Positions 49,501 to 61,620 of a DNA stretch of 64,000 nt are shown here, piece by piece. This DNA is from Hydractinia symbiolongicarpus. Its lineage: Eukaryota > Cnidaria > Hydrozoa > Anthoathecata > Hydractiniidae. Location: positions 36,235,851 through 36,299,850 of the forward strand of contig NC_079877.1 of assembly GCF_029227915.1 (NCBI RefSeq), written 5' to 3'. Each line of letters starts with the position of its first letter. Within the stretch, counting starts at the first letter, position 1. The position numbers and the translations under genes are program-made. The notes under the pieces were generated by a model. That model saw nothing but the letters and a program-made list of their open reading frames with translations. It did not search any database and was not told where the DNA came from.

Positions 49501-50560
49501 TCCGATCAAAAATATAAACATTTTTGAAAACTACAAGTCTCATGCGTTTTAGTGTTGAAAAAATAATTTAAAAAATCGTTCGGGAAAAGAGTTTACTCCC
49601 TGCGTACTTTCTTTGTATACCTTTCGCTATACGGGCCGAGTCCAGGATTTACGGGAATTTGCGGGTTTTCGTTTGCCGGCGATTAAACTTTTTTTATTCA
49701 GCGTCTCATCAAAAAAGAAAACATTTTTAAAAACTACAAGTCTCATGCCTTCTAGTGGTGAAAAAATAATTTAAAAAAACGGTTGGGAACTGAGTTTACT
49801 CCCTGGGTACTTTCTTTGTATATATTCGACTATACGGGCCTAGCTCGGGATTTACGGGAAATCGCTAGTTTTCGTTTGCCGGCGATTAAACCTCTTTCAT
49901 TAAGCGTCTCATCAAAAATGAAAACATTTTTGAAAACTACAAGTCTCATGCGTTTTAGTGGCGAAAAAATAATTTAAAAAATCGTTCTGGAAATGAGTTT
50001 ACTCCCTGAGTACTTTCTTTGTATAGTTTTCACTATACGGGCCGAGTCCGGGATTTACGGGAAATCGCTGGTTTTCGTTTGCCGGCGATTAAACTTCTTT
50101 TATTCAGTGTCTCATCAAAAATGAAAACATTCCTGAAAACTACAAGTCTAATGCGTTTTAGTGGTGAAAAGTAATTTAAAAAATCGTTCAGGAAATAAGT
50201 TTACTCCCTGGGTACTTTCTTTGTTTACTTTTGACTATACGGGCCGAGTCCGGGATTTACGGGAAATCGCGGGTTTTCGTTTGCCGGCGATTAAACTTCT
50301 TTTATTCAGCCTCTCATCAAAAATGAAAACATTTTTGAAAACTACAAGTCTCATGCGTTTTAGTGGTAAAAAGATGATTTAAAAAATCGTTCTGGAAATG
50401 AGTTTACTCACAGGGTACTTTCTTTCTATACATTCCACTATACGGGCCAAGCCCGGGATTTACGGCAAATCGCGGGTTTTTGTTTGCTGGCGATTAAACC
50501 TCTTTCATTTAGCGTCTCATCAAAAATGAAAACATTTTTGAAAACTACAAGTCTCATGCC
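46510..50560 (+). repeat. Recent 10-monomer (2030-bp) tandem duplication
   Basis: Landmarks 46738 to 48768 and 47753 to 49783 are each 2030 bp apart. Private changes are shared: 'gcgttccatc' (47062, 49092), 'gcgtccgatcaaaaatat' (47468, 49498), 'ctttgaatacattcg' and 'ggaaaagagtttactccctgcg'. Differences are single bases, for example 'cattcctg' versus 'cattgctg' near 49115. Confidence 0.85.
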
Positions 50561-53159
50561 TTTTAGTGGTGAAAAAATAATTCAAAAAATCGTTCGGGAA
50601 ATGAGTTTATTTCCTGGGTACTTTCTTTGTATACATTCAACTATACGGGCCAAGCCTGGGATTTACGGGAAATCGCGGGTTTTCGTTTGCCGGCGATTAA
50701 ACCTCTTTCATTAAGCGTCTCATCAAAAATGAAAACATTTTTGAAAACTACAAGTCTCATGCGTTTTAGTGGTGAAAAAATAATTTAAAAACTCGTTCGG
50801 GAAATGAATTTACTTCCTGGGTACTTTCTCTGTATGCTTTTGACTACACGGTCCGAGTCCGGGATTTACGGGAAATCGCGGGTTTTCGTTTGCCGGCGAT
50901 TAAACTTCTTTTATTCAGCGTCTCATCAAAAATAAAAACATTTTTGAAAACTACAAGTCTCATGCGTTTTAGTGGTGAAAAAATAATTTAAAAAATCGTT
51001 CGGGAAATGAGCTTACTCACAGGGTACTTTCTTTGTATACATTCGAATATACGGGCCAAGCCCGGGATTTACGGAAAATCGCGGGTTTTCGTTTGCCAGC
51101 GATTAAACCTCTTTCATTAAGCGTCTCATCAAAAAAAAAACATTTTTGAAAATTACAATTCTCATGCCTTCTAGTGGTGAAAAAATAATTTAAAAAAACG
51201 TTTGGAAAATGAGTTTACTCCCTGGGTACTTTCTTTGTATATATTCGACTATACGGGCCTAGCTCGTGATTTTCGGGAAATCGCTAGTTTTCGTTTGCCG
51301 GCGATTAAACCTCTTTCATTAAGCGTCTCATCAAAAATGAAAACATTTTTGAAAACTACAAGTCTCATGCGTTTTAGTGGCGAAAAAATAATTTAAAAAA
51401 ATCGTTCTGGAAATGAGTTTACTCCCTGAGTACTTTCTTTGTAAAGTTTTGACTATACGGGCCGAGTCCGGGATTTACGGAAAATCGCTGGTTTTCGTTT
51501 GCCGGCGATTAAACTTCTTTTATTCAGCGTCTCATCAAAAATGAAAACATTCCTGAAAACTACAAGTCTAATGCGTTTTAGTGGTGAAAAAATAATTTAA
51601 AAAATCGTTCGGGAAATAAGTTTACTCCCTGGGTACTTTCTTTGTATACTTTTGACTATACGGGCCGAGTCCGGGATTTACGGGAAATCGCGGGTTTTCG
51701 TTTGCCGGCGATTAAACTTCTTTTATTCAGCGTCTCATCAAAAATGAAAACATTTTTGAAAACTACAAGTCTCATGCGTTTTAGTGCTAAAAAGATGCTT
51801 TAAAAAATCGTTCTAGGAATGAGTTTACTCACAGGGTACTTTCTTTGTATACATTCCACTATACGGGCCAAGCCCGGGATTAACGGGAAATCGTGGGTTT
51901 TCGTTTGCCGGCGATTAAACTTCTTTTATTCAGCGTCTCATCAAAAATGAAAACATTTTTGAAAACTACAAGTCTCATGCGTTTTAGTGGTGAAAAAATA
52001 ATTTAAAAAAACGTTCGGGAAATGAGTTTACTCCCTGGGTACTTTCTTTGTATACATTCGACTATACGGGCCTAGCTCGGGATTTACGGGAAATCGGTAG
52101 TTTTCGTTTGCCGGCGATTAAACTTCTTTCATTCAGCGTCTCGTCAAAAATGAAAACATTTTTGAAAACTACAAGTCTCATGCGTTTTAGTGGCGAAAGA
52201 ATAATTTAAAAAATCGTTTTGGAAATGAGTTTACTCCCTGAGTACTTTCTTTGTATTCTTTTGACTATACGGGCAGAGTCCGGGATTTACGGGAAATCGC
52301 TGGTTTTCGTTTGCCGGCGATTAAACTTCTTTTATTCAGCGTCTCATCAAAAATGAAAACATTCCTGAAAACTACAAGTCTAATGCGTTTTAGTGGTGAA
52401 AAAATAATTTAAAAAATCGTTCGGGAAATAAGTTTACTCCCTGGGTACTTTCTTTGTATACTTTTGACTATACGGGCCGAGTCCGGGATTTACGGGAAAT
52501 CGCGGGTTTTCGTTTGCCGGCGATTAAACTTCCTTTATTCAGCGTCTCATCAAAAAAGAAAACATTTTTGAAAACTACAAGTCTCATGCGTTTTAGTGGT
52601 GAAAAAATAATTTAAAAAATCGTTCGGGAAATGAGTTTACTTCCTGGGTACTTTCTCTGTATACTTTTGACTATACGGGCCGAGTCAGGGATTTACGGGA
52701 AATCGCGGGTTTTCGTTTGCCGGCGATTAAACTTCTTTTATTCAGCGTCTCTTCAAAAATGAAAACATTCCTGAAAACTACAAGTCTCATGCGTTTTAGT
52801 GGTGACAAAATAATTTAAAAAATCGTTCGGGAAATGAGTTTACTCCCTGGGTACTTTCTTTGTATACTTTTGACTATACGGGCCGAGTGCAGGATTAACG
52901 GGAAATCGCGGGTTTTCGTTTGCCGGCGATTAAACTTCTTTTATTCAGCGTCTCATCAAAAATGAAAACATTCCTGAAAACTACAAGTCTAATGCGTTTT
53001 AGTGGTGAAAAAATAATTTAAAAAATCGTTCGGGAAATAAGTTTACTCCCTGGGTACTTTCTTTGTATACTTTTGACTATACGGGCCGAGTCCGGGATTT
53101 ACGGGAAATCGCGGGTTTTCGTTTGCCGGCGATTAAACTTCCTTTATTCAGCGTCTCAT

Positions 53160-54360
53160 CAAAAATGAAAACATTTTTGAAAACTACAAGTCTCATGCGT
53201 TTTAGTGGTAAAAAGATGCTTAAAAAAATCGTTCTGGGAATGAGTTTACTCACAGGGTACTTTCTTTGTATACATTCCACTATACGGGCCAAGCCCGGGA
53301 TTAACGGGAAATCGTGGGTTTTCGTTTGCTGGCGATTAAACTTCTTTTATTCAGCGTCTCATCAAAAATGAAAACATTTTTGAAAACTACAAGTCTCATG
53401 CGTTTTAGTGGTGAAAAAATAATTTAAAAAAACGTTCGGGAAATGAGTTTACTCCCTGGGTACTTTCTTTGTATACATTCGACTATACGGGCCTAGCTCG
53501 GGATTTACGGGAAATCGGTAGTTTTCGTTTGCCGGCGATTAACTTCTTTCATTCAGCGTCTCGTCAAAAATGAAAACATTTTTGAAAACTACAAGTCTCA
53601 TGCGTTTTAGTGGCGAAAGAATAATTTAAAAAATCGTTTTGGAAATGAGTTTACTCCCTGAGTACTTTCTTTGTATTCTTTTGACTATACGGGCAGAGTC
53701 CGGGATTTACGGGAAATCGCTGGTTTTCGTTTGCCGGCGATTAAACTTCTTTTATTCAGCGTCTCATCAAAAATGAAAACATTCCTGAAAACTACAAGTC
53801 TCATGCGTTTTAGTGGTAAAAAGATGCTTAAAAAAATCGTTCTGGGAATGAGTTTACTCACAGGGTACTTTCTTTGTATACACTCCACTATACGGGCCAA
53901 GCCCGGGATTAACGGGAAATCGTGGGTTTTCGTTTGCCGGCGATTAAACTTCTTTTATTCAGCGTCTCATCAAAAATGAAAACATTTTTGAAAACTACAA
54001 GTCTCATGCGTTTTAGTGGTGAAAAAATAATTTAAAAAAACGTTCGGGAAATGAGTTTACTCCCTGGGTACTTTCTTTGTATACATTGACTATACGGGCC
54101 TAGCTCGGGATTTACGGGAAATCGGTAGTTTTCGTTTGCCGGCGATTAAACTTCTTTCATTCAGCGTCTCGTCAAAAATGAAAACATTTTTGAAAACTAC
54201 AAGTCTCATGCGTTTTAGTGGCGAAAGAATAATTTAAAAAATCGTTTTGGAAATGAGTTTACTCCCTGAGTACTTTCTTTGTATTCTTTTGACTATACGG
54301 GCAGAGTCCGGGATTTACGGGAAATCGCTGGTTTTCGTTTGCCGGCGATTAAACTTCTTT
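53160..54360 (+). repeat. 3-monomer (608-bp) tandem duplication
   Basis: 'aaaaagatgcttaaaaaaatcg' occurs at about 53213 and 53821, and 'gtattcttttgac' with 'gggcagagtcc' at 53671 and 54279. Each unit has one 1-bp deletion ('gcgattaacttc' near 53538; 'acattgactatac' near 54086), so the step is 608 rather than 609 bp. An older copy of the 'aaatcggtag' member lies 1421 bp upstream of its 53516 copy. Confidence 0.8.
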
Positions 54361-54688
54361 TATTCAGCGTCTCATCAAAAATGAAAACATTTTTGAAAAC
54401 TACAAGTCCCATGCCTTTTAGTGGTGAAAAAATAATTCAAAAAATCGTTCGGGAAATGAGTTTACTCCCTGAGTACTTTCTTTGTATTCTTTTGACTATA
54501 CGGGCAGAGTCCGGGATTTACGGGAAATCGCTGGTTTTCGTTTGCCGGCGATTAAACTTCTTTTATTCAGCGTCTCATCAAAAATGAAAACATTTTTGAA
54601 AACTACAAGTCCCATGCCTTTTAGTGGTGAAAAAATAATTCAAAAAATCGTTCGGGAAATGAGTTTACTCCCTGGGTACTTTCTTTGT
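54283..54688 (+). repeat. Single-monomer tandem duplication (203 bp)
   Basis: Two successive monomers are the same through most of their length, with shared rare variants 'gtattcttttgac', 'gggcagagtcc' and 'acaagtcccatgcc' (54407 and 54610). This is a one-unit slip, the shortest higher-order event visible in the window. Confidence 0.8.
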
Positions 54689-56249
54689 ATACATTCGAAT
54701 ATACGGGCCAAGCCTGGGATTTACGGCAAATCGCAGGTTTTAGTTTGCCAGCGATTAAACCTCTTTCATTAAGCGTCTCATCAAAAATGAAAACATTTTT
54801 GAAAACTACAAGTCTCATGCGTTTTAGTGGTGAAAAGATAATTTTAAAAATCGTTCGGGAAATGAGTTTACTTCCTGGGTACTTTCTCTGTATACTTTTG
54901 ACTATACGGGCCGAGTCAGGGATTTACGGGAAATCGCGGGTTTTCGTTTGCCGGCGATTAAACTTCTTTTATTCAGCGTCTCTTCAAAAATGAAAACAAT
55001 CCTGAAAACTACAAGTCTCATGCGTTTTAGTAGTGACAAAATAATTTAAAAAATCGTTCGGGAAATGAGTTTACTCCCTGGGTACTTTCTTTGTATACTT
55101 TTGACTATACGGGCCGAGTCCGGGATTTACGGGAAATCGCGGGTTTTCGTTTGCTGGCGATTAAACTTCTTTTATTCAGCGTCTCATCAAAAATAAAAAC
55201 ATTTTTGGAAACTACAAGTCTCATGCGTTTTAGTGTTGAAAAAATAATTTAAAAAATCGTTCGGGAAATGCGTTTACTCCCTGGGTACTTTCTTTGTATA
55301 TATTCGACTATGCGGGCCTAGCTCGGGATTTACGGGAAATCGCTAGTTTTCGTTTGCCGGCGATTAAACCTCTTTCATTAAGCGTCTCATCAAAAATGAA
55401 AACATTTTTGAAAACTACAAGTCTCATGCGTTTTAGTGGCGAAAAAATAATTTAAAAAATCGTTCTGGAAATGAGTTTACTCCCTGAGTACTTTCTTTGT
55501 ATAGTTTTGACTATACGGGCCGAGTCCGGGATTTACGGAAAATCGCTGGTTTTCGTTTGCCGGCGATTAAACTTCTTTTATTCAGCGTTCCATCAAAAAT
55601 GAAAACATTCCTGAAAACTACAAGTCTAATGCCTTTTAGTGGTGAAAAAATAATTCAAAAAATCGTTCGGGAAATGAGTTTACTCCCTGGGTACTTTCTT
55701 TGTATACATTCGACTATACGGGCCAAGCCTGGGATTTACGGCAAATCGCAGGTTTTAGTTTGCCAGCGATTAAACCTCTTTCATTAAGCGTCTCATCAAA
55801 AATGAAAACATTTTTGAAAACTACAAGTCTCATGCGTTTTAGTGGTGAAAAGATAATTTTAAAAATCGTTCGGGAAATGAGTTTACTTCCTGGGTACTTT
55901 CTCTGTATACTTTTGACTATACGGGCCGAGTCAGGGATTTACGGGAAATCGCGGGTTTTCGTTTGCCGGCGATTAAACTTCTTTTATTCAGCGTCTCATC
56001 AAAAATGAAAACAATCCTGAAAACTACAAGTCTCATGCGTTTTAGTGGCGAAAAGATAATTTAAAAAATCGTTCGGGAAATGAGCTTACTCACAGGGTAC
56101 TTTCTTTGTATACTTTTGACTATACGGGCCGAGTCCGGGATTTACGGGAAATCGCGGGTTTTCGTTTGCTGGCGATTAAACTTCTTTTATTCAGCGTCTC
56201 ATCAAAAATAAAAACATTTTTGGAAACTACAAGTCTCATGCCTTCTAGT

Positions 56250-59200
56250 GGTGAAAAAATAATTTAAAAAAACGTTTGGGAACTGAGTTTACTCCCTGGG
56301 TACTTTCTTTGTATATATTCGACTATGCGGGCCTAGCTCGGGATTTACGGGAAATCGCTAGTTTTCGTTTGCCGGCGATTAAACCTCTTTCATTAAGCGT
56401 CTCATCAAAAATGAAAACATTTTTGAAAACTACAAGTCTCATGCGTTTTAGTGGCGAAAAAATAATTTAAAAAATCGTTCTGGAAATGAGTTTACTCCCT
56501 GAGTACTTTCTTTGTATAGTTTTGACTATACGGGCCGAGTCCGGGATTTACGGAAAATCGCTGGTTTTCGTTTGCCGGCGATTAAACTTCTTTTATTCAG
56601 CGTTCCATCAAAAATGAAAACATTCCTGAAAACTACAAGTCTAATGCGTTTTAGTGGTGAAAAAATAATTTAAAAAATCGTTCGGGAAATAAGTTTACTC
56701 CCTGGGTACTTTCTTTGTATACTTTTGACTATACGGGCCGAGTCCGGGATTTACGGGAAATCGCGGGTTTTCATTTGCCGGCGATTAAACTTCTTTTATT
56801 CAGCGTCTCATCAAAAATGAAAACATTTTTGAAAACTACAAGTCTCATGCGTTTTAGTGGTGAAAAGATAATTTAAAAAATCGTTCTGGAAATGAGTTTA
56901 CTCACAGGGTACTTTCTTTGTATACATTCGAATATACGGGCAAAGCCCGGGATTTACGGGAAATCGCGGGTTTTCGTTTGCCGGCGATTAAACTTCTCTT
57001 ATTCAGCGTCTGATCAAAAATATAAACATTTTTGAAAACTACAAGTCTCATGCGTTTTAGTGTTGAAAAAATAATTTAAAAAATCGTTCGGGAAAAGAGT
57101 TTACTCCCTGCGTACTTTCTTTGTATACCTTTCGCTATACGGGCCGAGTCCAGGATTTACGGGAATTTGCGGGTTTTCGTTTGCCGGCGATTAAACTTCT
57201 TTTATTCAGCGTCTCATCAAAAAAGAAAACATTTTTAAAAACTACAAATCTCATGCCTTCTAGTGGTGAAAAATTAATTTAAAAAAACGTTTCGGAACTG
57301 AGTTTACTCCCTGGGTACTTTCTTTGTATATATTCGACTATACGGGCCTAGCTCGGGATTTACGGGAAATCGCTAGTTTTCGTTTGCCGGCGATTAAACC
57401 TCTTTCATTAAGCGTCTCATCAAAAATGAAAACATTTTTGAAAACTACAAGTCTCATGCGTTTTAGTGGCGAAAAAATAATTTAAAAAATCGTTCCGGAA
57501 ATGAGTTTACTCCCTGAGTACTTTCTTTGTATAGTTTTGACTATACGGGCCGAGTCCGGGATTTACGGGAAATCGCTGGTTTTCGTTTGCCGGCGATTAA
57601 ACTTCTTTTATTCAGCGTCTCTTCAAAAATGAAAACAATCCTGAAAACTACAAGTCTCATGCGTTTTAGTAGTGACAAAATAATTTAAAAAATCGTTCGG
57701 GAAATGAGTTTACTCCCTGGGTACTTTCTTTGTATACTTTTGACTATACGGGCCGAGTCCGGGATTTACGGGAAATCGCGGGTTTTCGTTTGCTGGCGAT
57801 TAAACTTCTTTTATTCAGCGTCTCATCAAAAATAAAAACATTTTTGGAAACTACAAGTCTCATGCGTTTTAGTGTTGAAAAAATAATTTAAAAAATCGTT
57901 CGGGAAATGCGTTTACTCCCTGGGTACTTTCTTTGTATACCTTTGGCTATACGGCCGGGTCCGGGATTAAGGGGAATTCGCGGGTTTTCGTTTGCCGGCG
58001 ATTAAACTTCTTTTATTCAGCGTCTCATCAAAAATGAAAACATTTTTGAAAACTGCAAGTCTCATGCGTTTTAGTGGTGAAAAAATAATTTAAAAAAACG
58101 TTCAGGAAATGAGTTTACTCCCTGGGTACTTTCTTTTTATACCTTTGGCTATACGGGCCGAGTCCAGGATTTACGGGAATTCGCGTGTTTTCGTTTGCCG
58201 GCGATTAAACTTCTTTTATTCAGCGTCTCATCAAAAATGAAAACATTTTTGAAAACTACAAGTCTCATGCGTTTTAGTGGTGAAAAGATAATTTAAAAAA
58301 TCGTTCTGGAAATGAGCTTACTCACAGGGTACTTTCTTTGTATACATTCGAATATACGGGCCAAGCCCGGGATTTACGGAAAATCGCGGGTTTTCGTTTG
58401 CCAGCGATTAAACCTCTTTCATTAAGCGCCTCATCAAAAAAAAAAACATTTTTGAAAACTACAAGTGTCATGCGTTTTAGTGTTGAAAAAATAATTTAAA
58501 AAATCGTTCGGGAAATGAGTTTACTCCCTGGGTACTTTCTTTGTATACCTTTGGCTATACGGGCCGAGTCCAGGATTTACGGGAATTCGCGGGTTTTCGT
58601 TTGCCGGCGATTAAACTTCTTTTATTCAGCGTCTCATCAAAAATGAAAACATTTTTGAAAACTACAAGTCTCATGCGTTTTAGTGGCGAAAAGATAATTT
58701 AAAAAATCGTTCTGGAGATGAGCTTACTCACAGGGTACTTTCTTTGTATACATTCGAATATACGGGCCAAGCCCGGGATTTACGGGAAATCGCGGGTTTT
58801 CGTTTGCCAGCGATTAAACCTCTTTCATTAAGCGTCTCATCAAAAAAGAAAACATTTTTAAAAACTACAAGTCTCATGCCTTCTAGTGGTGAAAAAATAA
58901 TTTAAAAAAACGTTTGGGAACTGAGTTTACTCCCTGGGTACTTTCTTTGTATATATTCGACTATGCGGGCCTAGCTCGGGATTTACGGGAAATCGCTAGT
59001 TTTCGTTTGCCGGCGATTAAACCTCTTTCATTAAGCGTCTCATCAAAAATGAAAACATTTTTGAAAACTACAAGTCTCATGCGTTTTAGTGGCGAAAAAA
59101 TAATTTAAAAAATCGTTCTGGAAATGAGTTTACTCCCTGAGTACTTTCTTTGTATAGTTTTGACTATACGGGCCGAGTCCGGGATTTACGGAAAATCGCT

Positions 59201-61620
59201 GGTTTTCGTTTGCCGGCGATTAAACTTCTTTTATTCAGCGTTCCATCAAAAATGAAAACATTCCTGAAAACTACAAGTCTAATGCGTTTTAGTGGTGAAA
59301 AAATAATTTAAAAAATCGTTCGGGAAATAAGTTTACTCCCTGGGTACTTTCTTTGTATACTTTTGACTATACGGGCCGAGTCCGGGATTTACGGGAAATC
59401 GCGGGTTTTCGTTTGCCGGCGATTAAACTTCTTTTATTCAGCGTCTCATCAAAAATGAAAACATTTTTGAAAACTACAAGTCTCATGCGTTTTAGTGGTG
59501 AAAAAATAATTTAAAAAAACGTTCAGGAAATGAGTTTACTCCCTGGGTACTTTCTTTTTATACCTTTGGCTATACGGGCCGAGTCCAGGATTTACGGGAA
59601 TTCGCGTGTTTTCGTTTGCCGGCGATTAAACTTCTTTTATTCAGCGTCTCATCAAAAATGAAAACATTTTTGAAAACTACAAGTCTCATGCGTTTTAGTG
59701 GTGAAAAGATAATTTAAAAAATCGTTCTGGAAATGAGCTTACTCACAGGGTACTTTCTTTGTATACATTCGAATATACGGGCCAAGCCCGGGATTTACGG
59801 AAAATCGCGGGTTTTCGTTTGCCAGCGATTAAACCTCTTTCATTAAGCGTCTCATCAAAAAAAAAAACATTTTTGAAAACTACAAGTGTCATGCGTTTTA
59901 GTGTTGAAAAAATAATTTAAAAAATCGTTCGGGAAATGAGTTTACTCCCTGGGTACTTTCTTTGTATACCTTTGGCTATACGGGCCGAGTCCAGGATTTA
60001 CGGGAATTCGCGGGTTTTCGTTTGCCGGCGATTAAACTTCTTTTATTCAGCGTCTCATCAAAAATGAAAACATTTTTGAAAACTACAAGTCTCATGCGTT
60101 TTAGTGGCGAAAAGATAATTTAAAAAATCGTTCTGGAGATGAGCTTACTCACAGGGTACTTTCTTTGTATACATTCGAATATACGGGCCAAGCCCGGGAT
60201 TTACGGGAAATCGCGGGTTTTCGTTTGCCAGCGATTAAACCTCTTTCATTAAGCGTCTCATCAAAAAAGAAAACATTTTTAAAAACTACAAGTCTCATGC
60301 CTTCTAGTGGTGAAAAAATAATTTAAAAAAACGTTTGGGAACTGAGTTTACTCCCTGGGTACTTTCTTTGTATATATTCGACTATGCGGGCCTAGCTCGG
60401 GATTTACGGGAAATCGCTAGTTTTCGTTTGCCGGCGATTAAACCTCTTTCATTAAGCGTCTCATCAAAAATGAAAACATTTTTGAAAACTACAAGTCTCA
60501 TGCGTTTTAGTGGCGAAAAAATAATTTAAAAAATCGTTCTGGAAATGAGTTTACTCCCTGAGTACTTTCTTTGTATAGTTTTGACTATACGGGCCGAGTC
60601 CGGGATTTACGGAAAATCGCTGGTTTTCGTTTGCCGGCGATTAAACTTCTTTTATTCAGCGTTCCATCAAAAATGAAAACATTCCTGAAAACTACAAGTC
60701 TAATGCGTTTTAGTGGTGAAAAAATAATTTAAAAAATCGTTCGGGAAATAAGTTTACTCCCTGGGTACTTTCTTTGTATACTTTTGACTATACGGGCCGA
60801 GTCCGGGATTTACGGGAAATCGCGGGTTTTCGTTTGCCGGCGATTAAACTTCTTTTATTCAGCGTCTCATCAAAAATGAAAACATTTTTGAAAACTACAA
60901 GTCTCATGCGTTTTAGTGGTGAAAAGATAATTTAAAAAATCGTTCTGGAAATGAGTTTACTCACAGGGTACTTTCTTTGTATACATTCGAATATACGGGC
61001 AAAGCCCGGGATTTACGGGAAATCGCGGGTTTTCGTTTGCCGGCGATTAAACTTCTCTTATTCAGCGTCTGATCAAAAATATAAACATTTTTGAAAACTA
61101 CAAGTCTCATGCGTTTTAGTGTTGAAAAAATAATTTAAAAAATCGTTCGGGAAAAGAGTTTACTCCCTGCGTACTTTCTTTGTATACCTTTCGCTATACG
61201 GGCCGAGTCCAGGATTTACGGGAATTTGCGGGTTTTCGTTTGCCGGCGATTAAACTTCTTTTATTCAGCGTCTCATCAAAAAAGAAAACATTTTTAAAAA
61301 CTACAAATCTCATGCCTTCTAGTGGTGAAAAATTAATTTAAAAAAACGTTTCGGAACTGAGTTTACTCCCTGGGTACTTTCTTTGTATATATTCGACTAT
61401 ACGGGCCTAGCTCGGGATTTACGGGAAATCGCTAGTTTTCGTTTGCCGGCGATTAAACCTCTTTCATTAAGCGTCTCATCAAAAATGAAAACATTTTTGA
61501 AAACTACAAGTCTCATGCGTTTTAGTGGCGAAAAAATAATTTAAAAAATCGTTCCGGAAATGAGTTTACTCCCTGAGTACTTTCTTTGTATAGTTTTGAC
61601 TATACGGGCCGAGTCCGGGA
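56250..61620 (+). repeat. 20-monomer spaced copies around a 7-monomer duplication
   Basis: 'cagcgtctgatc' and its neighbours near 57007 recur near 61066, 4059 bp away, which equals 13 monomers less 1 bp (56276 to 58914) plus 7 monomers (58914 to 60335). Copies of the 'ggcctagctcggg' and 'gtatagttttgac' pair mark all three starts. The region is a partial triplication. Confidence 0.75.
58050..60910 (+). repeat. Recent 7-monomer (1421-bp) tandem duplication
   Basis: Landmarks 58130 to 59551 ('ttctttttatacctttggc'), 58461 to 59882 ('acaagtgtcatgcg') and 58914 to 60335 are each exactly 1421 bp apart. The two copies look nearly identical by eye. The second ends near 60910, where 'gtggtgaaaagataattt' replaces 'gtggtgaaaaaataattt'. 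Confidence 0.87.
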
